Notes: generated by a model not told the origin, from the sequence alone. A DNA stretch of 17,693 nt from an uncultured Fretibacterium sp. (GCA_937915835.1 CALGHA010000094.1:1-17693); one strand, 5' to 3'. Numbered from the stretch's first letter, positions 1-7,211 are shown. Numbers and translations: made by a program.

Positions 1-543
1 TCTCTCAGTGAGGGCCGAGCTGTCCCGTTTTTGTGGGTGTCGCCTGGAATGCTGAGACGTGCTCGGGATTTGAGCGCATATTTCTTTCGTGAGTTCGCAG
101 GCCTAAAAATTCACGGCTATCATCAAGACTGGAACCCTGACGGTAAAGAATTACGGCGAGTTTTCGAGATTGCAAGTGATAAAAATATTCCCGTCATGTT
201 CCACACTGGCGGAAGAGAAGCCAGCAATGCCGGAGTTTACAGGAATATCTGCGTTGAGTTCCCCGATGTTAAAATCATTCTCGCTCATGGCCGGCCAATT
301 GATGAGTGTATAAACGTAATGAAGGAATGCACTAATGCTTGGGCTGATACAGCGTTCATGTCCGTGCAAAATATCTTGAAGTTGAGAGATGCAGGACTGA
401 TTAATCGCGTGTTATGGGGAACTGATTTTCCCGTGATGAGATATTTCTATGACATTCCGGCAGAAGAATATAACTCATCTTTACAGGTAAACAAAATCCC
501 CCTCATGATTAAAGGGGGACGAAAATTTTTTACTTACTGTTGA
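1..543 (+). CDS. Amidohydrolase (amidohydrolase_2 / PF04909-like), 5' partial, C-terminus probably truncated
   Basis: The frame is open from the first base of the window, so the start lies upstream; the TTG at 31 is only an internal codon. The visible 180 residues are the later strands of a metal-dependent amidohydrolase TIM barrel: VMFHTGG carries a metal- or substrate-binding His, IILAHGRP is the next conserved His strand, WADTAF follows, and VLWGTDFPV holds the catalytic-type Asp. Family members hydrolyse or decarboxylate cyclic or aromatic carboxylates; the substrate cannot be told from this fragment. After the Asp strand the family usually has a helix of about 25-40 residues ending in an NA(x)RLF-type motif. 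Here that helix is missing. The last 16 or so codons are low-complexity read-through of a terminator hairpin at 497-531, and the frame ends 14 nt inside the convergent permease gene. This suggests a 3' deletion. Family is fairly sure, function unsure. Confidence 0.75.
   Translation, partial: SLSEGRAVPFLWVSPGMLRRARDLSAYFFREFAGLKIHGYHQDWNPDGKELRRVFEIASDKNIPVMFHTGGREASNAGVYRNICVEFPDVKIILAHGRPIDECINVMKECTNAWADTAFMSVQNILKLRDAGLINRVLWGTDFPVMRYFYDIPAEEYNSSLQVNKIPLMIKGGRKFFTYC
497..531. terminator. Bidirectional rho-independent terminator inside the amidohydrolase 3' end
   Basis: A 7-bp perfect stem (TCCCCCT at 497-503 with AGGGGGA at 513-519) has a 9-nt loop. On the + strand it is followed by GAAAATTTTTT, and on the - strand by ATTTTGTTT. 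It can therefore stop both the amidohydrolase transcript and the permease operon. It lies inside the amidohydrolase reading frame, just before its stop. Confidence 0.75.
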
Positions 544-2536
544 GAGCATAAACCGCAGCTAATATCACTAATCCTGCAATCGTCGTAGCCGGCCACACGC
601 TCAAGCATAAAACTCCGGACGCTAAAAGCAAAATTCTCATCAGCAAGTTCATGGGCTTCTTCAAATATCCCATCCACATACCGGCAAAAGCAATCACCGC
701 TCCGATACCGCTTACTAATGCCCAGCAAATTTGTATAGCATTACCCTGCATTAACAGGCCCGGATCATAGCAGAACGCAAAAGGCACAACGTAAGCTAGA
801 AATCCCAATTGCATAGCTTGAAAGCCCGTTTTGTTCGGGTTAGAGTCAGCTATCGAACTCGCCGCATATGCCGCTAATGCAACCGGAGGCGTGATGTTCG
901 AGATTATCGCGTAATAGAACACGAACATGTGAGCCGCAATCGGAGGAAATCCCAGTTTCACGAGAATTGGAGCTCCTAAAGCCGCCGCCAAAATATAAGC
1001 TCCCGTCGTTGGCAATCCCATTCCGAGCAAAGTCGCGATTAACATTACAAGCACGAGCGCGACAAACGGCATATCTCCTGCGAATGAGATTACGAAGCCT
1101 ACAAGTTTTCCGCCAATTCCTGTTAATGACACAGCACCTAAAACTATTCCCGCAGTTGCACAGGCTACACACACTAAAGGAATTCCCTGCGCTCCCTGTT
1201 CGATTGCGTCGATAAATTCACGGGTATTCATTCCTGGATTGAAACATGAGGCGATTAACATGTATGCTCCGATTATCACAAACTGTATGCCCGGCTTGAT
1301 ACCCGCGAAAATTTCAGGCTTAAGCGTAATAAATATTCCAAGTCCTAACGAGATTAACGCAACGATACACGCTAAAGTCTTCTGGTTCTGCGTAGTCTCA
1401 GGCTTGAAGTTGAAGAATGACACCAGCCACGCAAGGCCAATTCCAAGCAATGCCGCTCTCATCGGAGTATAGCCGATTAACAGGAACGCGATTAATCCCA
1501 CAATTGGGGCAATCATGTAAAACTTGCTTAATACATCGTGTTTCGTCGGTAAATCTTCAGGGTTTAAGCCTTTAAGTCCAGTCTTAAGCGCTCGAAGTCT
1601 CACCATCAGGAATAATGCACCGTAATAAAGCAAGGCCGGGAAAATTGCGGCAATCATGACTTCCCTGTATTGAATGCCCAAGAATGAAGCCATCAAGAAC
1701 GCTCCAGCTCCCATAATCGGCGGCATAATCTGTCCTCCTGAACTTGCGACTGCCTCAACAGCTCCGGCAAAATAAGGCTCATAGCCTATCTTCATCATTA
1801 ATGGAATTGTGAAAGTTCCTGTTCCGTAGACGTTCGCGACCGCTGAACCCGAAATTGAGCCAAACAAGCACGAGCTTAACACGGCAATCTGAGCAGGACC
1901 GCCCGGAGTTGTTCCAGTGAAAGCCTGTGCTACACTCATGAACCAATCGCCAGCTCCTGACTTCTCAAGAAACGCGCCGAAAATCAGGAATATCATTACG
2001 TAAGTTGCTGAAACTCCCAAAGGCGACGAGAAAATTCCTTCATCGGTCAAATATAATTGCTCGATTACCTCAGGATACGTGAACGGGAAACCTTGAAGCA
2101 ATCCAGGAAGTTTATAGCCGTAAAGCATGTAAGCCGCGAAAAGTGCCGCAATCAATGACAACGGAAGCCCGACAATCCGCCGAGTTCCTTCGAGAAGCAA
2201 AATTACCAGCAATGAACCGAGTACAAGTTGTGCTGTCGTCAAAGGGTCAATTTGCTGTATTCTCTCGGTGATGGCCGTGTAATTTATCATTGAGTAAACT
2301 CCGGGAGCCGCTGCTAAAATCGCTAAAATCCAGTCATAAAACGGAACTTTATCCTTCGGAGCTTTCTTAGTCATCGGAAAAAGTATAAACGCTAAAGGCA
2401 AAACAAACGCTAAATGAATACTCCGCTGTAAATATGCCTCGTAATTTCCGGCTGATGCAGTAAAAAGATGAAATACGCCCATCGCTAGAACGTAAATATA
2501 GATGAGCGTCTTCGGAAATCCTGAAAGTTTACGCAT
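530..2536 (-). CDS. TRAP transporter fused permease (4TM/12TM, TAXI type)
   Basis: This 668-residue, very hydrophobic protein is the membrane component of a tripartite ATP-independent periplasmic transporter, with the small (DctQ-like) and large (DctM-like) subunits fused into one chain. An N-terminal block of membrane segments (about residues 10-150) is followed by the DctM-like domain. Signatures seen include GSISGSAVANVYGTGTFTIPLM, SSGGQIMPPIMGAGAF, LLGMGLPTTGAYILAA and ISNITPPVALAAYAAS, all typical of the TRAP_fused family. It uses an ion gradient to import the solute handed over by the TAXI receptor encoded just upstream. Its ATG overlaps the receptor stop codon by one base (TAATG), so translation is probably coupled; a GGAGTGAG Shine-Dalgarno lies in the receptor 3' end. 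It ends at the bidirectional terminator near 497-531. The substrate is unknown. Confidence 0.95.
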   Translation of the reverse strand: MRKLSGFPKTLIYIYVLAMGVFHLFTASAGNYEAYLQRSIHLAFVLPLAFILFPMTKKAPKDKVPFYDWILAILAAAPGVYSMINYTAITERIQQIDPLTTAQLVLGSLLVILLLEGTRRIVGLPLSLIAALFAAYMLYGYKLPGLLQGFPFTYPEVIEQLYLTDEGIFSSPLGVSATYVMIFLIFGAFLEKSGAGDWFMSVAQAFTGTTPGGPAQIAVLSSCLFGSISGSAVANVYGTGTFTIPLMMKIGYEPYFAGAVEAVASSGGQIMPPIMGAGAFLMASFLGIQYREVMIAAIFPALLYYGALFLMVRLRALKTGLKGLNPEDLPTKHDVLSKFYMIAPIVGLIAFLLIGYTPMRAALLGIGLAWLVSFFNFKPETTQNQKTLACIVALISLGLGIFITLKPEIFAGIKPGIQFVIIGAYMLIASCFNPGMNTREFIDAIEQGAQGIPLVCVACATAGIVLGAVSLTGIGGKLVGFVISFAGDMPFVALVLVMLIATLLGMGLPTTGAYILAAALGAPILVKLGFPPIAAHMFVFYYAIISNITPPVALAAYAASSIADSNPNKTGFQAMQLGFLAYVVPFAFCYDPGLLMQGNAIQICWALVSGIGAVIAFAGMWMGYLKKPMNLLMRILLLASGVLCLSVWPATTIAGLVILAAVYALNSK

Positions 2537-3537
2537 TATTTGTTCAACTCACTCCAGAATTTTATTGAGCCTTCATGTGCCGGGACTTTCTCAGGAAGAG
2601 CAATTGACGGTTCAAGTTCTCCCATGTCCTTAACAGCCGCTATAAGGCTTTCGCGATTTTCCCAGATTGCTTTGTTGAGCTCATAGACGAGAGACTCCGG
2701 CAGGTCCTTACGAATTACTATGCACGTGTAATCTCCGACAACTTTAACGGGTTCCGCACCTTCGGGAACTGATTTATAAATTCCCGGCTCAATCGTCAGC
2801 GTAACTGTTCCGTATGCATCAGCGAGTTTATCAAGGGCCTCTTGACCAACCGGCAATAACACAACATCAACTTGGCTCTCGATATTCATAACTGTTGAAG
2901 CAATTTTGCCGATTGAGAAAGCAAAACAGTCAAGGTGATTATCAGCCAGCAAGTCAGCTCCGCCATCATATGAAGCATACTCAACACTTCCGCCCCAATC
3001 CTGGAACGTCTTTTTGTAGTCGAAGCCGTAACCCTTATCGAATAACGCCTTAATCACGAACTCTGAGCTTGTGCCGGGCTTGAGCGTCGCAAATCTCATT
3101 GATAATTTCTTGCTGATTATGTCCTCGACCGATTTAATATTATTCTTCTCGGCAAAATCCTTGCGCATGATAAAGTATGTGTATTGCGTGTAAAGATTTG
3201 CCATGATTACAGCGTTGTTGACAACTCTGCCTTTGAAGTCAGCTTCTCCCTTGAGAGCCGCTCCGAGCAATGACGTAACCGAAAATCCCAAATCCCCACG
3301 TCTTGCGTGAGCGTTCAGAATGTTGGAAACTCCGCCGCCAGATGAACTCGTCGTCTGAGGAAGTCCCGCACCTGTCCACATTTCACTTAACGCCGTGCCG
3401 AGTGCAAACCAGTTTCCGCCGGGAGGGCCTGCCATAAAACGAAGCTGTGAGGGCCAATCCGGATTAGCTCCGTAAGCTCCAGAGACAAGCAGAGTTACGA
3501 TGGATAAAGCGATGAATAAACGATGAAATGACTTCAT
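2536..3537 (-). CDS. TAXI-family TRAP transporter solute receptor
   Basis: This is the periplasmic solute-binding subunit of the TRAP transporter. The frame stays open back to 3687, but the start is placed at the ATG at 3537. That ATG is preceded by CAGGAGTGA at normal spacing and begins a clear signal peptide: MKSFHR, then a hydrophobic stretch to about residue 20 and a likely cleavage site near residues 21-24. The mature part has TAXI features: RFMAGPPGGNWFALGTAL, the Ser/Gly-rich SSSGGGVSNI binding segment, and FATLKPGTSSEF, with DYTCIVIRKDLPESLVYELNKAIWEN near the C-terminus. At 333 residues it matches the family length. It lacks the Cys lipidation site of a lipoprotein, so it is probably soluble in the periplasm. 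TAXI receptors bind small carboxylates such as glutamate-like compounds, but the ligand cannot be read from sequence. Confidence 0.95.
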   Translation of the reverse strand: MKSFHRLFIALSIVTLLVSGAYGANPDWPSQLRFMAGPPGGNWFALGTALSEMWTGAGLPQTTSSSGGGVSNILNAHARRGDLGFSVTSLLGAALKGEADFKGRVVNNAVIMANLYTQYTYFIMRKDFAEKNNIKSVEDIISKKLSMRFATLKPGTSSEFVIKALFDKGYGFDYKKTFQDWGGSVEYASYDGGADLLADNHLDCFAFSIGKIASTVMNIESQVDVVLLPVGQEALDKLADAYGTVTLTIEPGIYKSVPEGAEPVKVVGDYTCIVIRKDLPESLVYELNKAIWENRESLIAAVKDMGELEPSIALPEKVPAHEGSIKFWSELNK

Positions 3538-3577
3538 GAAAATCACTCCTGAATAATTAGAATTTTTCGTAAATGAG

Positions 3578-3606
3578 ATTTTATCAGCGCGAATTGAATT
3601 TGATAA
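3578..3606 (-). promoter_or_regulatory. Promoter for the TRAP operon
   Basis: On the - strand a TTATCA -35 (3601-3606) and a TAAAAT -10 (3578-3583) are separated by exactly 17 bp, with a TG one base upstream of the -10 (extended -10). Transcription would start near 3571, leaving a leader of about 33 nt that contains the AGGAGTG ribosome site. The call is made from sequence only. Confidence 0.6.
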
Positions 3607-3659
3607 CGTTAAAAGCAGTGAACTCAATAACGGAAAAAATTTCGGGTTAGAAATTGGCC

Positions 3660-3698
3660 GGAAAAATTTATTGGCAAAATATAACATGTTCTATTTTC
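3660..3698 (+). promoter_or_regulatory. Palindromic element upstream of uvrC (copy 1 of a duplicated sequence)
   Basis: Positions 3676-3697 form a 22-bp palindrome with one mismatched pair: arm AAAATA, one base, core AACATGTT, one base, arm TATTTT. It sits inside a 27-nt stretch (3671-3697) that recurs exactly, inverted, at 17381-17407. A further GAAAAATT block just upstream (3661-3668) is also shared. The right edge of the palindrome overlaps the position of the uvrC -35, where a repressor would block transcription. It looks like an operator; a LexA-type site is one possibility because uvrC is often an SOS gene, but the motif is not a known LexA box. Confidence 0.55.
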
Positions 3699-3718
3699 GC
3701 GTTAAAAATTTTTGTGTG

Positions 3719-3724
3719 TATAAT
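3719..3724 (+). promoter_or_regulatory. uvrC -10 hexamer, apparently leaderless
   Basis: A perfect TATAAT lies only 7 bases before the uvrC ATG at 3732, so the expected transcription start is within a base or so of the start codon. No Shine-Dalgarno is visible between it and the ATG. The -35 position (about 3696-3701) is poor and overlaps the palindrome. Other TATAAT boxes in the window sit 32-41 bases before their genes and have clear ribosome sites. Confidence 0.5.
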
Positions 3725-3731
3725 TAGCGTC

Positions 3732-5201
3732 ATGAAAGAGAAAATTTCGGCAATCCTGAAAACTTTACCCGAACGTCCAGGCGTTTACTTAATGCGAGAT
3801 ATTGACGGGAAAATTATTTACGTCGGCAAAGCGATAAAACTTAAGCGTCGTGTATCGTCATATTTTCGGCATTCCCATTCTTCGCCAAGACTTAATAAAC
3901 TTGTTGAGCTGATTGAAGATATTTCGATTATTCGCACTGAGACCGAAGCTGAAGCATTAATCGTTGAAGCAAAATTAATCCGGCGATATTCCCCGTTCTT
4001 CAACATTGAGCTGAAAATGAGCGACAAATACCCATTTCTCAAGATTACAAACGAGGATTACCCGAGACTTGAGATTACGAGGCATAAGCGCGAGGACGGA
4101 GCATTATATTTAGGCCCGTTTGTTGACGCCGGAAATATCAGAAACTTAATGAGGCTTGCTGAACGTTATTTCCCGTTACGAGTTTGCAGATCAAAAATTT
4201 CACCCGACAAAAATAAGCGTCCATGCGTCGAGTATAATTTAGGGCGTTCAATGGGAGCTTGCGCGGCTTTATGTTCACAGTCAGAGTATCGTGAAAGGGT
4301 TGCTGACTTGATATTATTATTCGAGGGAAAATCGGCTGAACTCGTCGAAAGATTACGTGAGAGAATGAATGAGGCCGCTAAAAATTTGGAGTTCGAGAAA
4401 GCCGCAACTTGTCGGGACACAATCCGTGCAGTCTGGAAGTTATCACGTCAAAAAATTTCTTCGGCTTTACAAGAGGACTTAGACAATGAGACCTGGAAAG
4501 TTTTAAATCGAGTTCAGGAAATTTTAGGCCTTAAAGTCTTAGCATGGAGAATTGACGCGTTCGACATCTCGCATACTCACGGGCATGACACTTACGGATG
4601 CTGTGTTGTGTTCGAACAGGGACGACCAAGCCCAAATTTATACAGGAGATTTAAGATTAGGAGCTTGAAGGACGGCGAAATTAACGATTTTGCTTCGATT
4701 TACGAGACTGTGAAACGGCGTTATGCTCACGTCATGGACAACTCCGAACCTGCTCCCCAGTTAGCTTTAATCGACGGCGGCCCGGAACAGCTTGAATATG
4801 CACAGCGGGCGATTAAAGAGTTAGGCTATGAAATTCCGATGATTGCTCTTGCTAAACGTGAGGAGTTAATTTTTCTGCCGGATAATCCCGAACCTTTGAG
4901 GCTTGAACGTGATGATATTGCGTTGCAACTTTTTCAACGGTTGCGTGATGAAGTTCACCGTTACGCGATTACGACGCATAAGAACGCACGGGCTAAACAT
5001 ATGAGGCATTCGAGGCTTGATGATATTCCTGGAATTGGCCGGAAGAAAGCGGCTGAGTTGCTCGTGAAATTCGGGAGTGCTAAGAAAGTTTCGGAGTTGA
5101 GCGTTGAGGAACTGCAAAAAGTTTCTGGGATTGGGCCTAAGCTCGCGAAAATAATTCTTGAAAACTTGAACAGGGATTACGAGACGGCAAAAAGTTTCTA
5201 G
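3732..5201 (+). CDS. uvrC: Excinuclease ABC subunit C, compact form
   Basis: UvrC makes the two incisions around DNA lesions in nucleotide excision repair, working with UvrB. The ATG at 3732 is chosen because homologues begin with this MKEKI...LPERPGVYLM segment; the frame is open upstream but that part is not UvrC-like. Domains in order: GIY-YIG nuclease for the 3' cut (GVYLM at 17-21, IYVGKA at 29-34), UVR domain that contacts UvrB (about 204-238), RNase H-like 5' nuclease (FDISH with Asp278, LIDGG, DEVHRYA with the conserved His), and a C-terminal double helix-hairpin-helix (IPGIGRKKAAELL, VSGIGPKLAKIIL). It has 489 residues against about 590-610 usually. Only about 40 residues separate UVR from FDISH where E. 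coli has about 160, so an inter-domain segment is absent while catalytic residues remain. It is probably functional. Confidence 0.96.
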   Translation: MKEKISAILKTLPERPGVYLMRDIDGKIIYVGKAIKLKRRVSSYFRHSHSSPRLNKLVELIEDISIIRTETEAEALIVEAKLIRRYSPFFNIELKMSDKYPFLKITNEDYPRLEITRHKREDGALYLGPFVDAGNIRNLMRLAERYFPLRVCRSKISPDKNKRPCVEYNLGRSMGACAALCSQSEYRERVADLILLFEGKSAELVERLRERMNEAAKNLEFEKAATCRDTIRAVWKLSRQKISSALQEDLDNETWKVLNRVQEILGLKVLAWRIDAFDISHTHGHDTYGCCVVFEQGRPSPNLYRRFKIRSLKDGEINDFASIYETVKRRYAHVMDNSEPAPQLALIDGGPEQLEYAQRAIKELGYEIPMIALAKREELIFLPDNPEPLRLERDDIALQLFQRLRDEVHRYAITTHKNARAKHMRHSRLDDIPGIGRKKAAELLVKFGSAKKVSELSVEELQKVSGIGPKLAKIILENLNRDYETAKSF

Positions 5202-5207
5202 ACATGC

Positions 5208-5213
5208 TATAAT
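5208..5213 (+). promoter_or_regulatory. -10 box for the glycosyltransferase pair
   Basis: A TATAAT preceded by TGC lies seven bases after the uvrC stop codon and 33 bases before the GTG start at 5247. No good -35 is seen at 16-18 bp, so the TG-containing extended -10 may compensate. There is no terminator after uvrC, so read-through from uvrC is also possible. Confidence 0.45.
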
Positions 5214-5246
5214 TCACGCAAAATTTCATGCAAAGGAGCGTTGACA

Positions 5247-6010
5247 GTGGCCGAAAAAGTCGCTAAAATACAACAAGCAACAAGCAACCTATCTTATATT
5301 TAATTGCACCAGCCTATAACGAATCCCAAAATATTACGCAATTTGTCGTAGAATGGTATCCAGTAATTGAACGTCATAACGGCGGCGGATTATCCCGTTT
5401 AGTTGTTATTGACGACGGAAGCAAGGACAACACTTATTCAATCCTTCAAGACTTATCAAGCACGAGAAATTTACTCCTTCCACTGACGAAAAAGAACTCA
5501 GGACACGGACCGACATGCATTTACGGCTATAAATACGCGATTGAACACGGAGCCGATTTAATTTTCCAGACTGACACCGACGGCCAGACTTCAGCGAATG
5601 AATTTGAGGCATTCTGGGCAGAACGTGAGAATTATGATGCGATTTTGGGAAAACGTCCAGATCGTAAAGATGGTGTTTCACGAAAATTTGTTGAACACGT
5701 CCTGCGCCTTATCCTGAGAATAATTTTCGGAGTGAAAGTTCCAGATGCTAATGCTCCGTTTAGATTAATGCGTTCTGAACTCGTCAAGAAATATATTGCT
5801 ATGATGCCCGAAGATTTTAACTTGCCTAATGTTATGCTGACAACTTATTTTGCATATTTTCGTGAAAATATCGCGTTCAAGAATATAAGTTTTAAGCCAA
5901 GACAAGCAGGAAAGAATTTTATCAATATCAAGAAAATTATCAAGATTGGAATTAAGGCAGTCAGAGATTTTCGTCATATCAGAAAAAATTTGCAGGAGAT
6001 TTCAATATGA
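5247..6010 (+). pseudogene. GT2 glycosyltransferase (dolichyl/polyprenyl-phosphate mannose synthase-like), frameshifted near the start; possibly phase-variable
   Basis: Family 2 enzymes of this type transfer a sugar from a nucleotide donor to a polyprenyl phosphate on the cytoplasmic face of the membrane. The start is GTG at 5247, eight bases after AAGGAG. That frame meets TAA at 5301 after 18 codons (ending NLSYI). From about 5290 the next frame encodes an otherwise intact enzyme: LIAPAYNES nucleotide-binding strand, DDGSKDNT, KNSGHGPT, the DTDGQ (DxD-type) metal site, GKRPDRKDG, and PDANAPFRLM near the C-terminus. No in-frame start exists between the upstream stop in that frame and the strand, so a shift is needed. 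Just before it, 5271-5288 is a 7-bp tandem repeat (CAACAAG, about 2.6 copies); one more unit, or one extra T in the T-run at 5299-5301, restores a protein of about 254-256 residues. The stop overlaps the next ATG (ATGA). Sequencing error is also possible. Confidence 0.8.
5271..5288 (+). repeat. Heptanucleotide tandem repeat (CAACAAG, about 2.6 units) at the 5' end of the GT2 gene
   Basis: Two full CAACAAG units are followed by CAAC, inside codons 9-14 of the GTG-initiated frame. Because 7 is not a multiple of 3, each unit gained or lost shifts the frame. With the two full units seen here the gene is out of frame, and with three it would read through without a stop. Confidence 0.7.
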
Positions 6011-7173
6011 AAAATATTAGAAATCAATTATTCTGGTCAGGAATTCTCACGGGCATAGTCATTAGGTTTGTATTAATGTATTGGGGTCATAATTTCGACT
6101 TTGAAAGCTATTGCATTGTCGGAGAACTTGCAGCATCAGGAAACAATGTTTACGCTTTCACATCACGATATAATTATGGGCCTATATGGTTCATTCTGCT
6201 TGGAACGTTCTGGAAATTAGCAGCTGGGAATATTTTATTATTCAGGATATTCATTGTCAGCACGTTAACCCTCTGTGATTTTCTCATCGCAAAATTAATC
6301 TCGCAAAAAGCCGGAAATTTCTGGGGATTAATATTCTTTCTCAATCCCATATCGTTAATCATAACAGGCTATCATAATCAATTTGACAATATCGCCGTTC
6401 TCTTTGGGGCCTATGCTGTGTCATGTCTAGAAAAATCTGCAGATGAACGAGACTTTAAAGCCGCTGATATTTATGGGACAATTTTATTATCTTTCAGTCT
6501 TATCACGAAGCATATTTTATTCGCATTCCCTTTGTGGGTTTTATTGAACAAGAAGATTGATGCCCGCAAAAAGTTTCTTTATGCTTTCATTCCGCCATTG
6601 ATATTTCTTATAAGCTTTATTCCATATTGGGCTGAAGGTTCGCAGGGAATTCTTAACAATGTTTTTCTTTACAAATCGTTTAATAATTTCCCGTTATTGG
6701 GATTGGGCGTTTTTAACCATTTGGGAATGTTCCTGCCGTATCAAAAATATATATGTCTTCCAGCTTTTATAGTTCTAATGGTGGGATGTGCATATTGTTT
6801 TAGGCGAGAGGAAATTTATGATTTATTTTTGCTGTATATTATTGCTCTCGTATGCTTCTCGTCAGCGATTGCCAATCAATATATAGTAATTCCATGCATG
6901 GCACTAATTATTTTGCTTCGTAAAAAGTCAGCATTATATTTCTTATTAGGTTTACTATTTTTATCATTAAACAAAAACGGTTTGCATATTCTGCTCTGGC
7001 TTGAAAATAATTACGGCATTAAATTTAGCTTTTTTGACGGTATTAATCTTAACTTTTTTATAAGAATATTAGGTAGTGGAACAATGTATACACCTTTTGC
7101 ATGGTGCCTTTTGTACTACCTCATTTATTATTATAGACATAAAAATAATCTCAGCACTAACATGCTCCGTTGA
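6007..7173 (+). CDS. GT-C type integral membrane glycosyltransferase (polyprenyl-phosphate-sugar dependent, predicted)
   Basis: This 388-residue protein has roughly ten hydrophobic segments, starting with one at about residues 10-25. Its first outer loop holds NFDFESY (acidic residues of the kind GT-C enzymes use as catalytic base) followed by GNNVYAF and RYNYGPIW. This layout is typical of GT-C mannosyl/glucosyltransferases that take sugar from a polyprenyl-phosphate carrier on the outer side of the membrane. The ATG overlaps the stop of the GT2 gene (ATGA), so the pair is translationally coupled: the GT2 would charge the lipid and this enzyme would use it. The coding sequence is more AT-rich than its neighbours by eye, suggesting separate acquisition. 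No flippase is seen nearby. The specific sugar and acceptor are unknown. Confidence 0.75.
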   Translation: MKNIRNQLFWSGILTGIVIRFVLMYWGHNFDFESYCIVGELAASGNNVYAFTSRYNYGPIWFILLGTFWKLAAGNILLFRIFIVSTLTLCDFLIAKLISQKAGNFWGLIFFLNPISLIITGYHNQFDNIAVLFGAYAVSCLEKSADERDFKAADIYGTILLSFSLITKHILFAFPLWVLLNKKIDARKKFLYAFIPPLIFLISFIPYWAEGSQGILNNVFLYKSFNNFPLLGLGVFNHLGMFLPYQKYICLPAFIVLMVGCAYCFRREEIYDLFLLYIIALVCFSSAIANQYIVIPCMALIILLRKKSALYFLLGLLFLSLNKNGLHILLWLENNYGIKFSFFDGINLNFFIRILGSGTMYTPFAWCLLYYLIYYYRHKNNLSTNMLR

Positions 7174-7199
7174 ATTTAGGCGGGGCGTTTTATTTTTTC
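7164..7199 (+). terminator. Rho-independent terminator after the glycosyltransferase pair
   Basis: GCTCCG (7164-7169) pairs with CGGGGC (7181-7186), six pairs including one G-U, with an 11-nt loop. It is followed by GTTTTATTTTTT. The left arm lies in the last codons of the GT-C gene and its TGA is in the loop. Confidence 0.65.
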
Positions 7200-7211
7200 A
7201 GGCCGTCAAGC

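Noticed and set aside
846..1172. Cysteine-rich 108-residue frame on the - strand within the permease
   Set aside because: It is an alternative frame of the well-conserved TRAP permease on the same strand, with no ribosome site and no family resemblance.
3538..3687. Longer TAXI receptor starting at 3687
   Set aside because: The extra 50 residues precede a complete signal peptide, contain the promoter of the operon and lack a ribosome site.
3671..3697. TTGGCA...TATTTT in the duplicated 27-nt sequence as a promoter
   Set aside because: The spacing is 15 bp and the -10 is poor; in uvrC a perfect TATAAT lies further downstream, so an operator or repeat fits better.
3654..3731. Longer UvrC starting at 3654
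   Set aside because: The extra residues are not UvrC-like and run across the palindrome and the -10 box; homology fixes the start at 3732.
5280..5310. Programmed -1 ribosomal frameshift to make the GT2 protein
   Set aside because: A -1 shift at the ATT before the TAA would restore the frame, but the bases (T-TAT-ATT-TAA) are not an X-XXY-YYZ slippery heptamer, and the T-run of three is too short for transcriptional slippage.
5645..6010. A 121-residue gene starting at TTG 5645
   Set aside because: It is only the C-terminal part of the GT2 enzyme; the same frame encodes the GT2 nucleotide-binding motifs continuously from about 5290, and no ribosome site precedes the TTG.
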